Assembly (NCBI GenBank): GCA_031216915.1 | Contig: CM062296.1 | Coordinates: 453,778,287-453,842,286 of the forward strand | Length of the DNA stretch: 64,000 nt | Direction of reading: 5' to 3' | Source: Pictodentalium vernedei | Taxonomy: Eukaryota > Mollusca > Scaphopoda > Dentaliida > Dentaliidae | Shown here: one piece after another, positions 1 through 11,124 of the stretch | Position numbering within the stretch: the stretch's first letter is position 1 | How the letters are laid out: each line of letters opens with the position of its first letter | Translations under genes and position numbers: made by a program | Notes under the pieces: model-generated | Told to the model about the DNA's origin: nothing | Seen by the model: the letters and a program-made list of their open reading frames with translations, nothing else | The model's database searches: none

Positions 1-209
1 TTTTGGTGGATATGGTTGAGGAATGTATTGAGATGGTCCCCAGTGTTTTCATAACCTCTCTTTGTCAGGCAAACCTTTTCGTGATAGTCAAGGAAAGCAT
101 TTACCCTTTAATTTCCATGATGTTTTCGTGTACTGTCTACATGTAAATGACATGTGTAGTGCATACAATCTTCATTTCAACACAAACCCTTGTGATTTAA
201 TGACAGAAT

Positions 210-831
210 ATGGCAAGTGCAAATGTAAGAAGACATTTGTCTGAAGCAGAAATGTGGCGGGCTGTAGGGATGGTGGAGCAAGGGGCTACCCATCGCCAGG
301 TTGGTGAAGCCCTTGGTGTGCACCATACGGTGATCGGTGCCTGGGCAAGATTTCAGCAGTATGGCACACCAGTAAGACAGCATGGTGGTGGCAGAGACAG
401 GGCAACATCTGCAGCTGAAGACCGGTTTTTGATCATTCTGGCCTGTAGGAACCGCTTTGCTACAGCAACCCAGCTTAGCAGTGACCTTCAGAATGCATCC
501 GGGGTAAATGTTTCGACGCAGACTATCCGGGCAAGGTTGCACGAATGTGGTCTCCGATCGAGAAGACCATGTATTCTCACTCCGCTGTCCCAGAACCACC
601 GCCAGGCACCATATGAAAGGACCATGGACCAAGTTGGATGGACCAGAGAAGATTGGCGACCTATCCTTTTTACACAGATAGGCGTTCTAGGGCATGGAGA
701 AGACCAGGAGAGCGATTCCTTGCAGCCAACATTGCTGAGCATGACCCCTATGATGGAGGGCCAATGATGGTCAGGGGCGACGTCAGCAGGGATGGACGTT
801 CAGACCTCTGTATCCTTGAACGTGGTGCATT
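210..831 (+). pseudogene. Tc1-like transposase, 5' part (frameshifted)
   Basis: This is the N-terminal half of a Tc1/mariner-type transposase, which would bind the element's ends and cut and paste it. The reading from 210 has a helix-turn-helix region (SEAEMWRAVGMVEQGATHRQ, then VGEALGVHHTVIGAWARFQQ) followed by the linker typical of Tc1 proteins. Near 655-680 the coding frame moves from that of 210 to that of 638, where RRSRAWRRPGERF and the following ANIAEHDPYDGG continue the family pattern. The residues just after LFT, where the first catalytic aspartate normally lies, are lost or scrambled at this shift. Homology stops at 831, where a 1,077-bp insertion begins. The gene resumes at 1913. 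Assignment to Tc1 is from motif recognition. The copy is clearly dead. Confidence 0.85.
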
Positions 832-1908
832 TGTTGTGAAGTGAGCCCTTAGGGGTTAATCAAGCTCGCAAGCTCGGATAAAGAACTCGAGTCCATGAAA
901 GTGTTATGAGGATTTATTTGGTAACATGGATTCAAGTTTATTAACAGTAATAACATAAATTGAACATGACAATAAAATACATGGAATTGTATTAAACTGG
1001 CGACCAGAGTACAGGCGTTCTTTGTGGGTACACGCCAGATGTTCTGTTGACAATATTAGGCATGCCTTTGCAGGCCAATATTGTCAACAAGCAAGTAAAA
1101 CTGTAGGATTTGTTGATGGATGGAACAATAACATTCAGCAGTATTCCTGGGATGTTGGTGTTCGAACTGTCCAACAAATCATAACATGTACCTGGTGAGG
1201 CTCCCCGGATATCTGGGATGCTGAGTTGCAAAATTGCACAAGTCGCCCGATCATTCTGTCGGTTAACTGACGCACGGCAGGATACTATTTTATAGCAGAT
1301 ATTCCATGGACTGCATGCAGAGTAACCGACAGTTTGCATGGCAGTAATAGAGTCCACAAAATGGCGACCGCCACGTCAAGGGACTTTCCCTAAATTCTCC
1401 AAAACTCAGGGAGAATTTGCTGACGGTCGTCACGTACCCCAGGTATTGCATCAGAAATTTGGTGTACACTATGATAAGCACCAATTTCTTTCTGCTTAGA
1501 AAAGTTAAAGTTGTCTCTGGGCTCCTGACGAACACAAAACGGTCTACAAGGAGAACCCTGGATGCCGCCACTGCTATTGAAGGAATGAACTTTGTTGTTT
1601 GATACAATTTACATTTTTATGCCAGAGACAACGACAGGTTAGTCGCGAATTTGTTAATAGAATAAATGATTGATTTATTAAAATAGCAGATAATTTGAAT
1701 CTGGTCTTCGTTCTGATGTACACGACAAGTTCGTGAACTTACCTGCTGAACTGAACCTAAAATCTGGAGCCTGTGTTTGATATCGTCTGGTAAGGAATCA
1801 CAAAACGCCACGGGCTGGTGGAATCTCACAGAACTGCCAGTAAACACAACGCTTGGGGTCAGAATTTACGATCACAGATCGATAGACTTTTTACTTAAGT
1901 TCGCAACA
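832..1908. mobile_element. Probable solo LTR inserted in the Tc1-like transposase
   Basis: The transposase is interrupted by 1,077 bp that begin TGTTGTGAAGTGAGC and end CTTAAGTTCGCAACA, so the ends are TG and CA with a short imperfect inverted repeat (TGTTGNGAA). The 4 bp CATT occur at 828-831 and again at 1909-1912, as expected for a target-site duplication. Removing the insert plus one CATT rejoins the transposase between GlyAla and LeuThr codons. There is no credible ORF. TG...CA ends, a 4-bp duplication and a length near 1 kb fit a solo LTR left by recombination of a Gypsy-type element. The parent family is not identifiable here, and it is not similar to either of the other LTR families in the window. 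Confidence 0.7.
1053..1094. repeat. Short inverted repeat inside the solo LTR
   Basis: Arms TTGACAATATT and AATATTGTCAA flank a loop of about 20 bp. This is a hairpin in the inserted LTR, with no known role. Confidence 0.6.
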
Positions 1909-1912
1909 CATT

Positions 1913-2290
1913 GACTGCACAGCGGTATATTGATGAGATCCTGGATGCCCACGTCAGATTGTATGCAGGTGCAGTGGGTGATAGATTCATTCGATAACGC
2001 TCGTCCTCATGTTACACATGCTGTCGGGGAGTACCGACAGAGGGAGGTGATTGAGCATATGGACTGGCCAACAAGATCCCCTGACCTCAATCCAATCGAA
2101 CATGTCTGGAATGAGTTGCAGCTTGCAATTTCATCCCGTCCAGTCCAGCCAAAATGTATCCAGGAGCTGGGTGCTATACTGGCCCCAAAATGGAACAACA
2201 TTCCATAAAGGACCACCAGGAACCTGATTGGGAGCATGAGAAGGTGTTGTCAAGCTGTAATTAATAGTAATGGGTCTCATACTCGATATT
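1913..2290 (+). pseudogene. Tc1-like transposase, 3' part
   Basis: Coding resumes after the insertion with ThrAlaGlnArgTyrIleAspGluIleLeu and runs in one frame to about 1998, then shifts frame. From about 1997 the catalytic-core motif FDNARPHVTHAVGEYRQREV and the block WPTRSPDLNPIEHVWNELQ are clear. They supply the second aspartate and the glutamate of a DD34E-type active site, although the residue before DNA is Phe where Tc1 proteins usually have His or Gln. The C-terminal ARG-rich tail can be followed to about 2290. This is the same gene as 210-831. Frameshifts at about 660 and 1997 and the LTR insertion make it nonfunctional. I could not identify terminal inverted repeats of the parent transposon. 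Confidence 0.85.
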
Positions 2291-2299
2291 GAACCCATA

Positions 2300-4050
2300 C
2301 TAGTTCGCTCCGTCAACTTTTTGGCAAATTGAAAAATTTCCTCTTTGCCAATAATATTTATTTTCCATGGTTATCGTATTCAAAAGCTAAAAAATAATGT
2401 CAAACACAACTAAAATCTTAATTTCTGTACTTAAATCATTAAAGATATAATTAAATAAAAAATATATAACTTTTACAATATTTCAACTAAAACGTAAAAC
2501 AGGTAGTTGGATATACTTGGTGCTTAGCGTTTAAACTTTGAGTAGTATATTTATTTTTTTTCCGAAAGTCTCGATTGATTACTTCTTGATCAGCACCAAA
2601 CATTTTTACTAATCACTGACAGAACTTTATAGGGGGGGGGGGGGGGGGGGGGGGGAGGGGGTCCCTTCGGATCATATTTCTCGACACCGAAAACATATAG
2701 CTTATGTGTGCCGTATTTGTTATTTGGAACTATAGCTTGTTACAGTAAGGAGTGACAGCCCATATTTCTTTAGGACTGAAATGGAAAGACAATTACATTT
2801 GATCGGCGTTGGTGTGTGTGTGTGGGGGGGGGGGGGGGGGGGGGGGGCTGAAGGTGTATCTGTTCACCTACGGTTACTTTTATGGAAGATGTAAACCAAA
2901 TAGTGTGAACGAATCTTTTTAAATGCGAACTTCACACAGGCCATATCTTTCTCATGATCTAGCAGGATCTCATGTTTACTTTCAACTGGAACTCCTGTCA
3001 AAGCGAACATATTGGAGTACTTTGGATAAGTGACGCGGGGAGGGTTAAACTTTTCTCTAATTGTACATCAATAACAAAGGGCATAAACAGAGCATACAAC
3101 TTTTGTATGAATGAAGGGAGGATATATTACGATCATAGCTTTGACTTGCGTCAATGATTTGGAACATCAGGCCCAGGCGGGCCTACAAGTCAAACTTCTG
3201 CTGTGTGTCGCGGTATTTTCGATTTAAAGTGAAATTACAAATTATACAAGAATACTTTCTGAACATTCTCATCCTCAACACAAGTATGAGGTGGAAAAAT
3301 AACGCTCTAAAAATCTTAGACCATTTGCATTAAATGTTGATGAGATCTGGAGAGGTAGCGTGTCGAGACCACGAATCTGTGGTCGAACTTCGAAATTGAA
3401 TTCCACAAACAACCGAGCAGGCCTACAAAACTGTAGTTGCTCTGTCAAAGTTTCGGGTAACCGGACCCGATTCATACGTGCTGTACTACGGTTGTGTAAG
3501 ATAGTCCTTCACCTTTTCGGGAGACCAAAACTCTCAACTGGTTAAAATAGTGAGTGAGAGGCTATTGAAAAGTCAGTCATTGATACTGGGGACTCGGGGG
3601 ACTGCGTGCTTTCTGATACCTGTACATTTTCAGATTTACAATTATTCATTGGTTTTTAAAGCTGCTTTCAGTCTGTGGCTATATCATGGTCACCACAGAA
3701 GTGCAATGTCAAGATTTTCAAACCATTCTTACCTTTCATGCTCACTTTAGAGCACACAATCCAGACTATAATTAACGAGTCATAATTCAACAATGAAACA
3801 TAACTCGTTTACAAACGTAAACAAGCACTGCTCAAATTCTCGGTGTTTAATTTTCAATTTATTATGTATCATGAAAAGAGAATCCAATGACCGATTACAT
3901 GATATGTATACACAAGATTTCTTGTGCAAGATTCTAACTCTGCAGCGTGATGTTTGCATCAACATTTTCTTGTTTCTGGACCATGCTCCATTGTTCCTAT
4001 CCGACTCGACAACCAGCGTGTGTGTATCGGCGCCACTGATTGGTTAGCAG
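2300..4050. other. Unassigned AT-rich stretch with two poly-G tracts
   Basis: I see no credible coding region or RNA gene here. It contains two long guanine runs (2632-2655 and 2824-2847, each about 24 G), the second preceded by a short TG repeat. The few open frames are under 90 codons, overlap on both strands and show no domain. Confidence 0.6.
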
Positions 4051-4054
4051 AATG

Positions 4055-4440
4055 TGCTGATTAGCAGGATGCTGAATTAATATAGCACGATGCTTAATTA
4101 TTTTAGTATGATGCTGAATTAATTTAGCATGATGCCGAAATAATTAAGCATCATGCTGAATTACGAGAGGATCATGCATTTCAATTCAGCATGATCATTA
4201 ATTATTTAAGCATCATGCTGTATTATTTTTCAACTCTTTTTGAATGATATATTGTTTGGTATGATTTCATGAATGCTGGATAAATAATTAAGCGTGATTC
4301 CTAAATAATTAAGCATGATGCTTAATTTACTAAGCATCATGCTGTATTATTCAGACAACATGCTATATTATTTTAGCATCATGCTATATTATTTAGCATC
4401 ATGCCTAATTATTTAAGCGTCATGCTTAATTCAAGGTCTT
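4055..4440. repeat. AT-rich tandem/palindromic cluster of GCATGATGC-type motifs
   Basis: Roughly a dozen copies of GCATGATGC, GCATCATGC or one-base variants recur every 20-35 bp, separated by TTAATTATTTA-like spacers. Because GCATGATGC and GCATCATGC are reverse complements, the block can fold into many alternative short hairpins. It ends at about 4435 (TTAATTCAAGG). No ORF is present. It could be a degenerate minisatellite or the inside of a foldback transposon. Confidence 0.75.
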
Positions 4441-4756
4441 GTGATTCCGTTCGAACGTCATACACACATTCAGAAAATAGTTCAAATAGCGATCACAAGA
4501 TTCCAGTGCTAATTTTTGAAATCTCGAGAATATTTCTCTTCCTCTAGCGATTCCCTGCTTCTTCCACTGGTGGGAATAAAACTGCTTTTAATGATGTGAG
4601 CAACTCTAGACAACCTAGAAACTTTCTCGTGTTCTCTATTCCGAACCCACAGTTCACTCTGGCTCATGGATCGAGGGTGACATAAACCACTCAAAGTAAA
4701 TGCGAAATTTATTCTGGGATAAACTAATACAAATGACACTGGAATAGTCGCAGCTT

Positions 4757-7700
4757 TAAAAGGAGCGTTGAAATGGGGAACGTTAGCTAAGAAATGTGAA
4801 TTTGAGCAACCCAGAACCATTGACACCCCTAGTGCCAATTTTGGGGTGAGCTCGGTGCCCAATTTTGGTAGCAATCTTCATGAATCTATTTGTGCCACCC
4901 CACAATGCAGTTTATTTGGCGAAAATCGGTTGATAAATGCGATTTTGAGCAACTCAGCACGTTTGGGCTCCTAGGGTGCCCAATTTTGGGAGGGTGAGGT
5001 ACCTAATGTTGGTGGCAATCATCATGAATCTATTTGTGCCACCCCACAATGCAGTTTATTTGGCGGAAATCGGTTGATAAATGCGATTTTGAGCAACTCA
5101 GCACTTTTGGGCTCCTAGGGTGCCCAATTTTGGGAGGGTGAGGTACCTAATTTTGGTGGCAATCTTCATGAATCTATTTGTGCCACCCCACAATGCAGTT
5201 TATTTGGCGAAAATCGGTTTATAAATGCGATTTTGAGCAACTCAGCTCTTTTGGGCTCCTCGGATGCCCAATTTTGGGAGGGTGACATACCTAATTGTGG
5301 TCGCAATCTTCAGGAATCTATTTGTGCCACCCCACAATGCAGTTTATTTGGCGAAAATCGGTTGATAAATGCGATTTTGAGCAACTCAGCACTTTTGGGC
5401 TCCTAGGGTGCCCAATTCTGGGAGGGTGAGGTACCTAATTTTGGTGGCAATCATCATGAATCTATTTGTGCCACCCCACAATGCAGTTTATTTGGCGGAA
5501 ATCGGTTGATAAATGCGATTTTGAGCAACTCAGCACTTTTGGGCTCCTAGGGTGCCCAATTTTGGGAGGGTGAGGTACCTAATTTTGGTGGCAATCTTCA
5601 TGAATCTATTTGTGCCACCCCACAATGCAGTTTATTTGGCGAAAATCGGTTTATAAATGCGATTTTGAGCAACTCAGCACATTTGGGCTCCTCGGATGCC
5701 CAATTTTGGGAGGGTGAGATACCTAATTGTGGTCGCAATCTTCAGGAATCTATTTGTGCCACCCCACAATGCAGTTTATTTGGCGAAAATCGGTTGATAA
5801 ATGCGATTTTGAGCAACTCAGCACTTTTGGGCTCCTAGAGTGCCCAATTTGGGAGGGTGAGGTACCTAATTTTGGTGGCAATCTTCATGAATCTATTTGT
5901 GCCACCCCACAATGCAGTTTATTTGGCGAAAATCGGTTGATAAATGCGATTTTGAGCAACTCAGCACTTTTGGGCTCCTAGTGTGCCCAATTTTGGGAGA
6001 GTGAGGTACCTAATTTTGGTGGCAATCTTCATGAATCTATTTGTGCCACCCCACAATGCAGTTTTTATTTGGCGAAAATCGGTTGATAAATGCGGTTTTG
6101 GGCAACTCAGCACTTTTGGGCTCCTAGGGTGCCCAATTTTGGGAGGGTGAGGTACCTAATTTTGGTGGCAATTTTCGTGAATCTATTTGTGCCACCCCAC
6201 AATGCAGTTTATTTGGCGAAAATCTGTTGATAAATGCGATTTTGAGCAACTCAGCACTTTTGGGCTCCTCGGTTGCCCCATTTTGGGAGGGTGAGATACC
6301 TAATTTTGGTGGCAATCGCCATGAATCTATTTGTGCCACCCCACAATGCAGTTTATTTGGCGAAAATCGGTTGATAAATGCGATTTTGAGCAACTCAGCA
6401 CTTTTGGGCTCCTAGGGTGCCCAATTTTGGGAGGGTGAGGTACCTAATTTTGGTGGCAATCCTCATGAATCTATTTGTGCCACCCCACAATGCAGTTTAT
6501 TTGGCGGAAATCGGTTGATAAATGCGATTTTCAGCAACTCAGCACTTTTGGGCTCCTAGGGTGCCCAATTTTGGGAGGGTGAGGTACCAAATTTTGGTGG
6601 CAATCTTCATGAATCTATTTGTGCCACCCCACAATGCAGTTTTTATTTGGTGAAAATTGGTTGATAAATGCGATTTTGAGCAACTCAGCACGTTTGGGCT
6701 CCTAGGGTGCCCAATTTTGGGAGGGTGAGGTACCTAATTTTGGTGGAAATCTTCATGAATCTATTTGTGCCACCCCACAATGCAGTTTATTTGGCGAAAA
6801 TCTGTTGAAAAATGCGATTTTGAGCAACTCAGCCCATTTGGGCTCCTAGGGTGCCCAATTTTGAGAGGGTGAGGTACCTAATTTTGGTGGCAATCTTCAT
6901 GAATCTATTTGTGCCACCCCACAATGCAGTTTATTTGGCGAAAATCGGTTGATAAATACGATTTAGAGCAACTCAGCACTTTTGGCCTCCTAGGGTGCCC
7001 AATTTTGGGAGGGTGAGGAACCTAATTTTGGTGGCAATCTTCATGAATCTATTTGTGCCACCCCACAATGCAGTTTATTTGGCGAAAATCGGTTGATAAA
7101 TGCGATTTTGAGCAACTCAGCCCTTTTGGGCTCCTAGGGTGCCCAATTTTGGGAGTGTGAGGTACCTAATTTTGGTGGCAATCTTCATGAATCTATTTGT
7201 GCCACCCCACAATGCAGTTTATTTGGCGAAAATTGGTTGATAAATGCGATTTTGAGCAACTCAGCACATTTGGGCTCCTAGGGTGCCCAATTTTGGGAGG
7301 GTGAAGAGCCTAATTTTGGTGGCAATCTTCATGAATCTATTTGTGCCACCCCACAATGCAGTTTATTTGGCGAAAATCGGTTGATAAATGCGATTTTGAC
7401 CAACACAGCACTTTTGGGCTCCTAGGGTGCCCAATTTTGGGAGGGTGAGGTACCTAATTCTGATGGCAATCTTCATGAATCTATTTGTGCCAGCCCACAA
7501 TGCAGTTTATTTGGGGAAAATCGGTTGATAAATGCTATTTTGAGCAACTCAGCACATTTGGGCTCCTAGGGTGCCCAATTTTGAGAGGGTGAGGTACCTA
7601 ATTTTGGTGGCAATCTTCATGAATCTATTTGTGCCACCCCACAATGCAGTTTATTTGGCGAAAATCGGTTGATATATACGATTTAGAGCAACTCAGCACT

Positions 7701-7967
7701 TTTGGGCTCCTAGGGTGCCCAATTTTGGAAGGGTGAGGAGCCTAATTTTGGTGGCAATCTTCATGAATCTATTTGTGCCATCACACAATGCAGTGTATTT
7801 GGCGAAAATCGGTTCATAAATGCGATTTTGAGCAACTCAGCACTTTTGGGCTCCTAGGGTGCCCAATTTTGGGAGGGTGAGGTACCTAATTTTGTTGGCA
7901 ATCTTCATGAATCTATTTGTGCCACCCCACAATGCAGTTTATTTGGCGAAAATCGGTTGATAAATAC
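4757..7967. repeat. 144-bp satellite array, left segment
   Basis: About 22 tandem units of 144 bp. The phrase GGGCTCCTAGGGTGCCCAAT recurs at exact 144-bp steps (GCC ending at 4980, 5124, 5268 and 5412). The first unit (4757-4850) is divergent, as expected at an array edge. Units differ by a few substitutions and rare 1-3 bp indels. Because 144 is divisible by three, several units read through as open frames that repeat the same 48 residues. These frames are a by-product of the period and not genes. The array is cut at 7967 by the LTR retrotransposon and resumes at 21343 in the same phase. Confidence 0.95.
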
Positions 7968-8768
7968 TGAAGCACATCTGGCAACATATTCAGTTGGAGG
8001 CAAATATACTTTAAACAAAAACAAAAACAAAAAAAACCCACTAAATATGAAATAAAAATTTTATAGGGGATATTACTGCTTTCACTGACAGTGGCAGAGT
8101 GGTAACTGGAAATCACAATTTCCTATCCTATCCACATTTTGCATTTACGATTACGTTTGCCCTGCATTTGGCCTGAAAATATTATATCGTAGGTTTTTAT
8201 CATGTTGCCCGGGTTATAATGGTTCACCGAACGTAACTGTACTTCAAAATGACAAATCACTTCAAATTAAGTCCTTCTAATTATTATTTTATCGGTAATT
8301 CAGAGATTCGATCGATTTTATCGTATATCGATCAGTGTTAGAAGTTCGATCTTCGTTACTGTGGGAAGAATGGGAAAATATGATCGACTCGTTCATAAAT
8401 TTCAGGCAATGCCATCATTTGTTTCCGTAGCGGTTGGATGCGTAGTTGAATTACCATTCCAAAGAAATACTCCTGTTTTAGTGACAGTAATTTTATTGTC
8501 GTAAATCTATAACTTTTGTTTGCAACTCGCCTAAATTCGCACCACAACATATTTGCTACTTCTGTATGACGTAATTACTATCGACGGAGAATCGCGCAGA
8601 TCAACGACTGGCAATCTGAGTTGTGCAGTTTACGTCACAACTTGTGCCGGGCTGTGTCGATTCTCGGCCAATCACAAATTTGTGCCGGGTGCTGTGTCTG
8701 GCTGTGTCGTATGGCTGCCAATCGCTGCATGCTATTTTCGACGCAGCGTGTCGTGCTGTGTCGATTAC

Positions 8769-8776
8769 TATATAAG
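8769..8776 (+). promoter_or_regulatory. Candidate LTR TATA box
   Basis: TATATAAG lies directly downstream of a GC-richer block of repeated TGTGTCG words and is conserved in the 3' LTR at 19427-19434. Transcription would then start roughly 30 bp downstream, near 8800. This is inferred from motif and conservation only. Confidence 0.55.
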
Positions 8777-9249
8777 CTCCTTTGTGACGCAAATTTGTGC
8801 CTTGTATCCCCAGGACAGCGCTTACGTAGAAAGCATTAAACAAACCAAGCGGAAGCCTTGAAAATTGAACAAGCCTTTAATATAGAAATTAGAATTCAGC
8901 TATAAGATAACCTACCAAATTATTAAAGGTGCATACCACTTGAACATAACCTAATTGTGAGACCACACATTACCGGCTACTGACTTTGACCATACTGAGG
9001 CTTAAGTGCTTAGCGTGAATTCGGTGACACCGTTGTTGTTGTTGTTTTGCAGCGGCGCTAGCTGGCAAATTAGAATGGTGTCTTTATTTACTCATTGAGC
9101 TGTTACCAAGCTTTAGCGAACCCTTGTATTTCGGAGCGGAGATTTAAAGAATTCCACAAATCGTGAACGCGCCGAGTGGTAAATAGTCAGTGTGATTTGT
9201 TATTAGTAATGTCACTTGCCAGGCGAGTGAAAATAGATACAGGCTTTAA

Positions 9250-9492
9250 CTGGTAGAGTGCTGGAAGCCCTATTTTGGGCTTTACTAAAAGTGACAGGCA
9301 ATAACTGTCTGTAGCTACATTCTGACTGAGGAAGCCTTTACTGTCCCTGATATGAATCGTTTTTTTTATACAATACCTTGCTCTCTGACATTTAATTGGA
9401 TAGTGCCTATAAGGCACTATCCAATTAAATGTAATAGAACAGTATATGATGAGCTTTGATTTGTTGTCAGAAAAAACTCAGCACTTTACCAG
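9250..9492. mobile_element. TTAA-flanked palindromic MITE in the 5' LTR
   Basis: A 243-bp insertion absent from the 3' LTR. TTAA occurs at 9246-9249 and 9493-9496, and the 3' LTR has a single TTAA (GCTTTAAGCTC). The ends CTGGTAGAGTGCTG and AGCACTTTACCAG form imperfect terminal inverted repeats. TTAA duplication is the hallmark of piggyBac-type transposition, so this is probably a non-autonomous piggyBac-like MITE. It holds a near-perfect internal palindrome at 9388-9432 (arms ACATTTAATTGGATAGTGCC and its complement). There is no coding capacity. Confidence 0.85.
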
Positions 9493-10940
9493 TTAAGCTC
9501 AGCGTTAGAGAGGCTCTTTCCGTGTGGGTGTAATCAGCTACATTATTTGTGACTTTGGGTAGAAATAGTTTATTATGTTAATTGTAAGTGTTATATCAAA
9601 TTAGTCTTTAGGCCGCTACCAGACCCGGTGGGATCCAAGTGGTGTGTGTTCCACTTGAAGAAATTATTTGGGATCCAAGTGAGTTACACTTGAGGGCGCC
9701 ATTTCGCGCATTTGTTAGCCAAGTCAGTGGTACTTGAGGACAACTTTCGTTGCAATGGGAAATTGACCACCAGTCACAAGATTTATCATTTATTGTTAAG
9801 TGGCCATGAACGCGTTGTATACGGGCGGTAGTTAGTAGGCCTAGTCTATGTGGCGTAATTTGTTTAGCGTGTAGTAGTTGGATTTTAGCGGTCGTTGTAC
9901 GTCTTGAATTTGAATTCAATTCGGGAGTGATTTGCGAAGTCGTCGCTGTCAGCTCAGTTCCGCGCAGAGACCAGGTGAGAGTTCACAGGTTTTAGGGTAT
10001 ATTTTGATGTATATTTAGGCTCTGTACGACGGAACGCTCTCAGGGGTAACGCCCTGTGCACCTCGACCACGTTCAACTGACAACTGTCCTTTCGTCCGTT
10101 GTGGTGTACGTTTTATGATTAGTGTTCTCGTGACTGCATTAAGACCTGACAAACGTACTGACATTCAATACATGTACATATGTTGCTTTTATTTGTTAAC
10201 AGTAAACCATAGTAAACCATAGAACAGATTATTTAAAAACGAATAGTCATTTTCACTGGGGTTTGGGATGAATATTAAAACGAAAGAGGGTACCATTTCA
10301 TAACACATAAGGGAGTGATATATTTGAATATTATACGTCTAATAAGGAAATGAAGTTGCTGTTGTTAATATTATTAAAAGTTATTTATTGAAAGTGAGTT
10401 ATTTTCGTGTGCTTGCCTCTGCTAGTTACGTTTATTCAGAATCCCCCCCCCCCCCCTCCTAATTTTCCCTTCTAGTCGCCTCTAACAGTATTACCAGACA
10501 GAGACCAGAGCTGTAGCTGTTCCAACTATACACAGCCTGTGACCAGGGCAGCGTGATATCAACTAGACCTATAGACAGCCACGACCAGGCTACAGAGTGA
10601 GTTATACCAACACACCACAACAGTATTTAAGACGCAAGCAGTTGGATAGGTAAACCAGCCATTATCCCAGAGCTCCCTTTCTACCCAGAACCAATACCCT
10701 TTTTCTTTTTATTTTCCTATAAATAGTGTTCAGTTTTGTCTGTTTTTATGCAAAACAGACTGGTGGCAGAGCAATACCATTTACTGCCAGGCCGTCTCAG
10801 TGTTGGGGGCAGGGGTGTCCCAGAAATAGTCAGTATTTGTGTACCCGTGGGGCGACTGTGTGCCTTGGGTCATTATTTATTTAAGTCTAGAGTGTTGGGC
10901 ACCTCCAGTGGAGAACATCCTCAGCCGGCACGCTACAGTT

Positions 10941-10957
10941 TGGTGGCAGAGGTGGAA
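10941..10957 (+). other. Primer-binding site
   Basis: TGGTGGCAGAGGTGGAA begins 3 nt after the LTR and starts with the TGG expected for pairing to a tRNA CCA end. It resembles the complement of the 3' end of initiator methionine tRNA (known as TGGTAGCAGAGGATGG) with one mismatch and one missing base. The tRNA identity is a suggestion. Confidence 0.55.
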
Positions 10958-11124
10958 TAAAATTGTTTTATTGGAAATCAGTGGATTTAGTGAGTTTTGA
11001 GGACAGTGTGACAGTAGTTTAGGAAGTACAATTACGATTTGTTTTTGAGTCAGGAAATTTGGAGTTCTGGCATTGCTGTGCTATTTTATTCTGCTGTAGA
11101 AAATTCTGTTGAGATTAGACTGAG

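Larger units (their letters stand above)
7968..10937 (+). repeat. 5' LTR of the Gypsy-type element
   Basis: 2,970 bp beginning TGAAGCACATCTGGC and ending CGGCACGCTACA. It matches 18060-21342 along its length except for a 243-bp insertion present only here (9250-9492) and a 561-bp insertion present only in the other LTR. The U3 part contains a TATA box at 8769. Another TATA-like CTATAAATAG lies near 10717, so the true start site is uncertain. A poly-C run lies at 10443. Open frames of about 100 codons in both directions around 8550-8860 come from repeated TGTGCCGGGCTGTGTCG-like sequence and lack recognisable domains. Confidence 0.93.

Noticed and set aside
2632..2847. Poly-G tracts as G-quadruplex regulatory sites
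   Set aside because: Long homopolymer runs of this kind are common microsatellites and often sequencing-uncertain. No gene is nearby.
4055..4440. CRISPR-like array of spaced short repeats
   Set aside because: The motifs are 9 bp, degenerate, irregularly spaced and AT-rich, in clearly eukaryotic DNA.
5727..6415. Open frames of 60-90 codons in the 144-bp satellite
   Set aside because: They exist because the period is a multiple of three. The translations just repeat the unit on both strands and carry no domain.
8553..8861. 102-codon frame in the 5' LTR, conserved at 19211 in the 3' LTR
   Set aside because: Conservation follows from LTR identity. Three phases on both strands are open because of repeated TGTGTCG words. 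It spans the TATA box.
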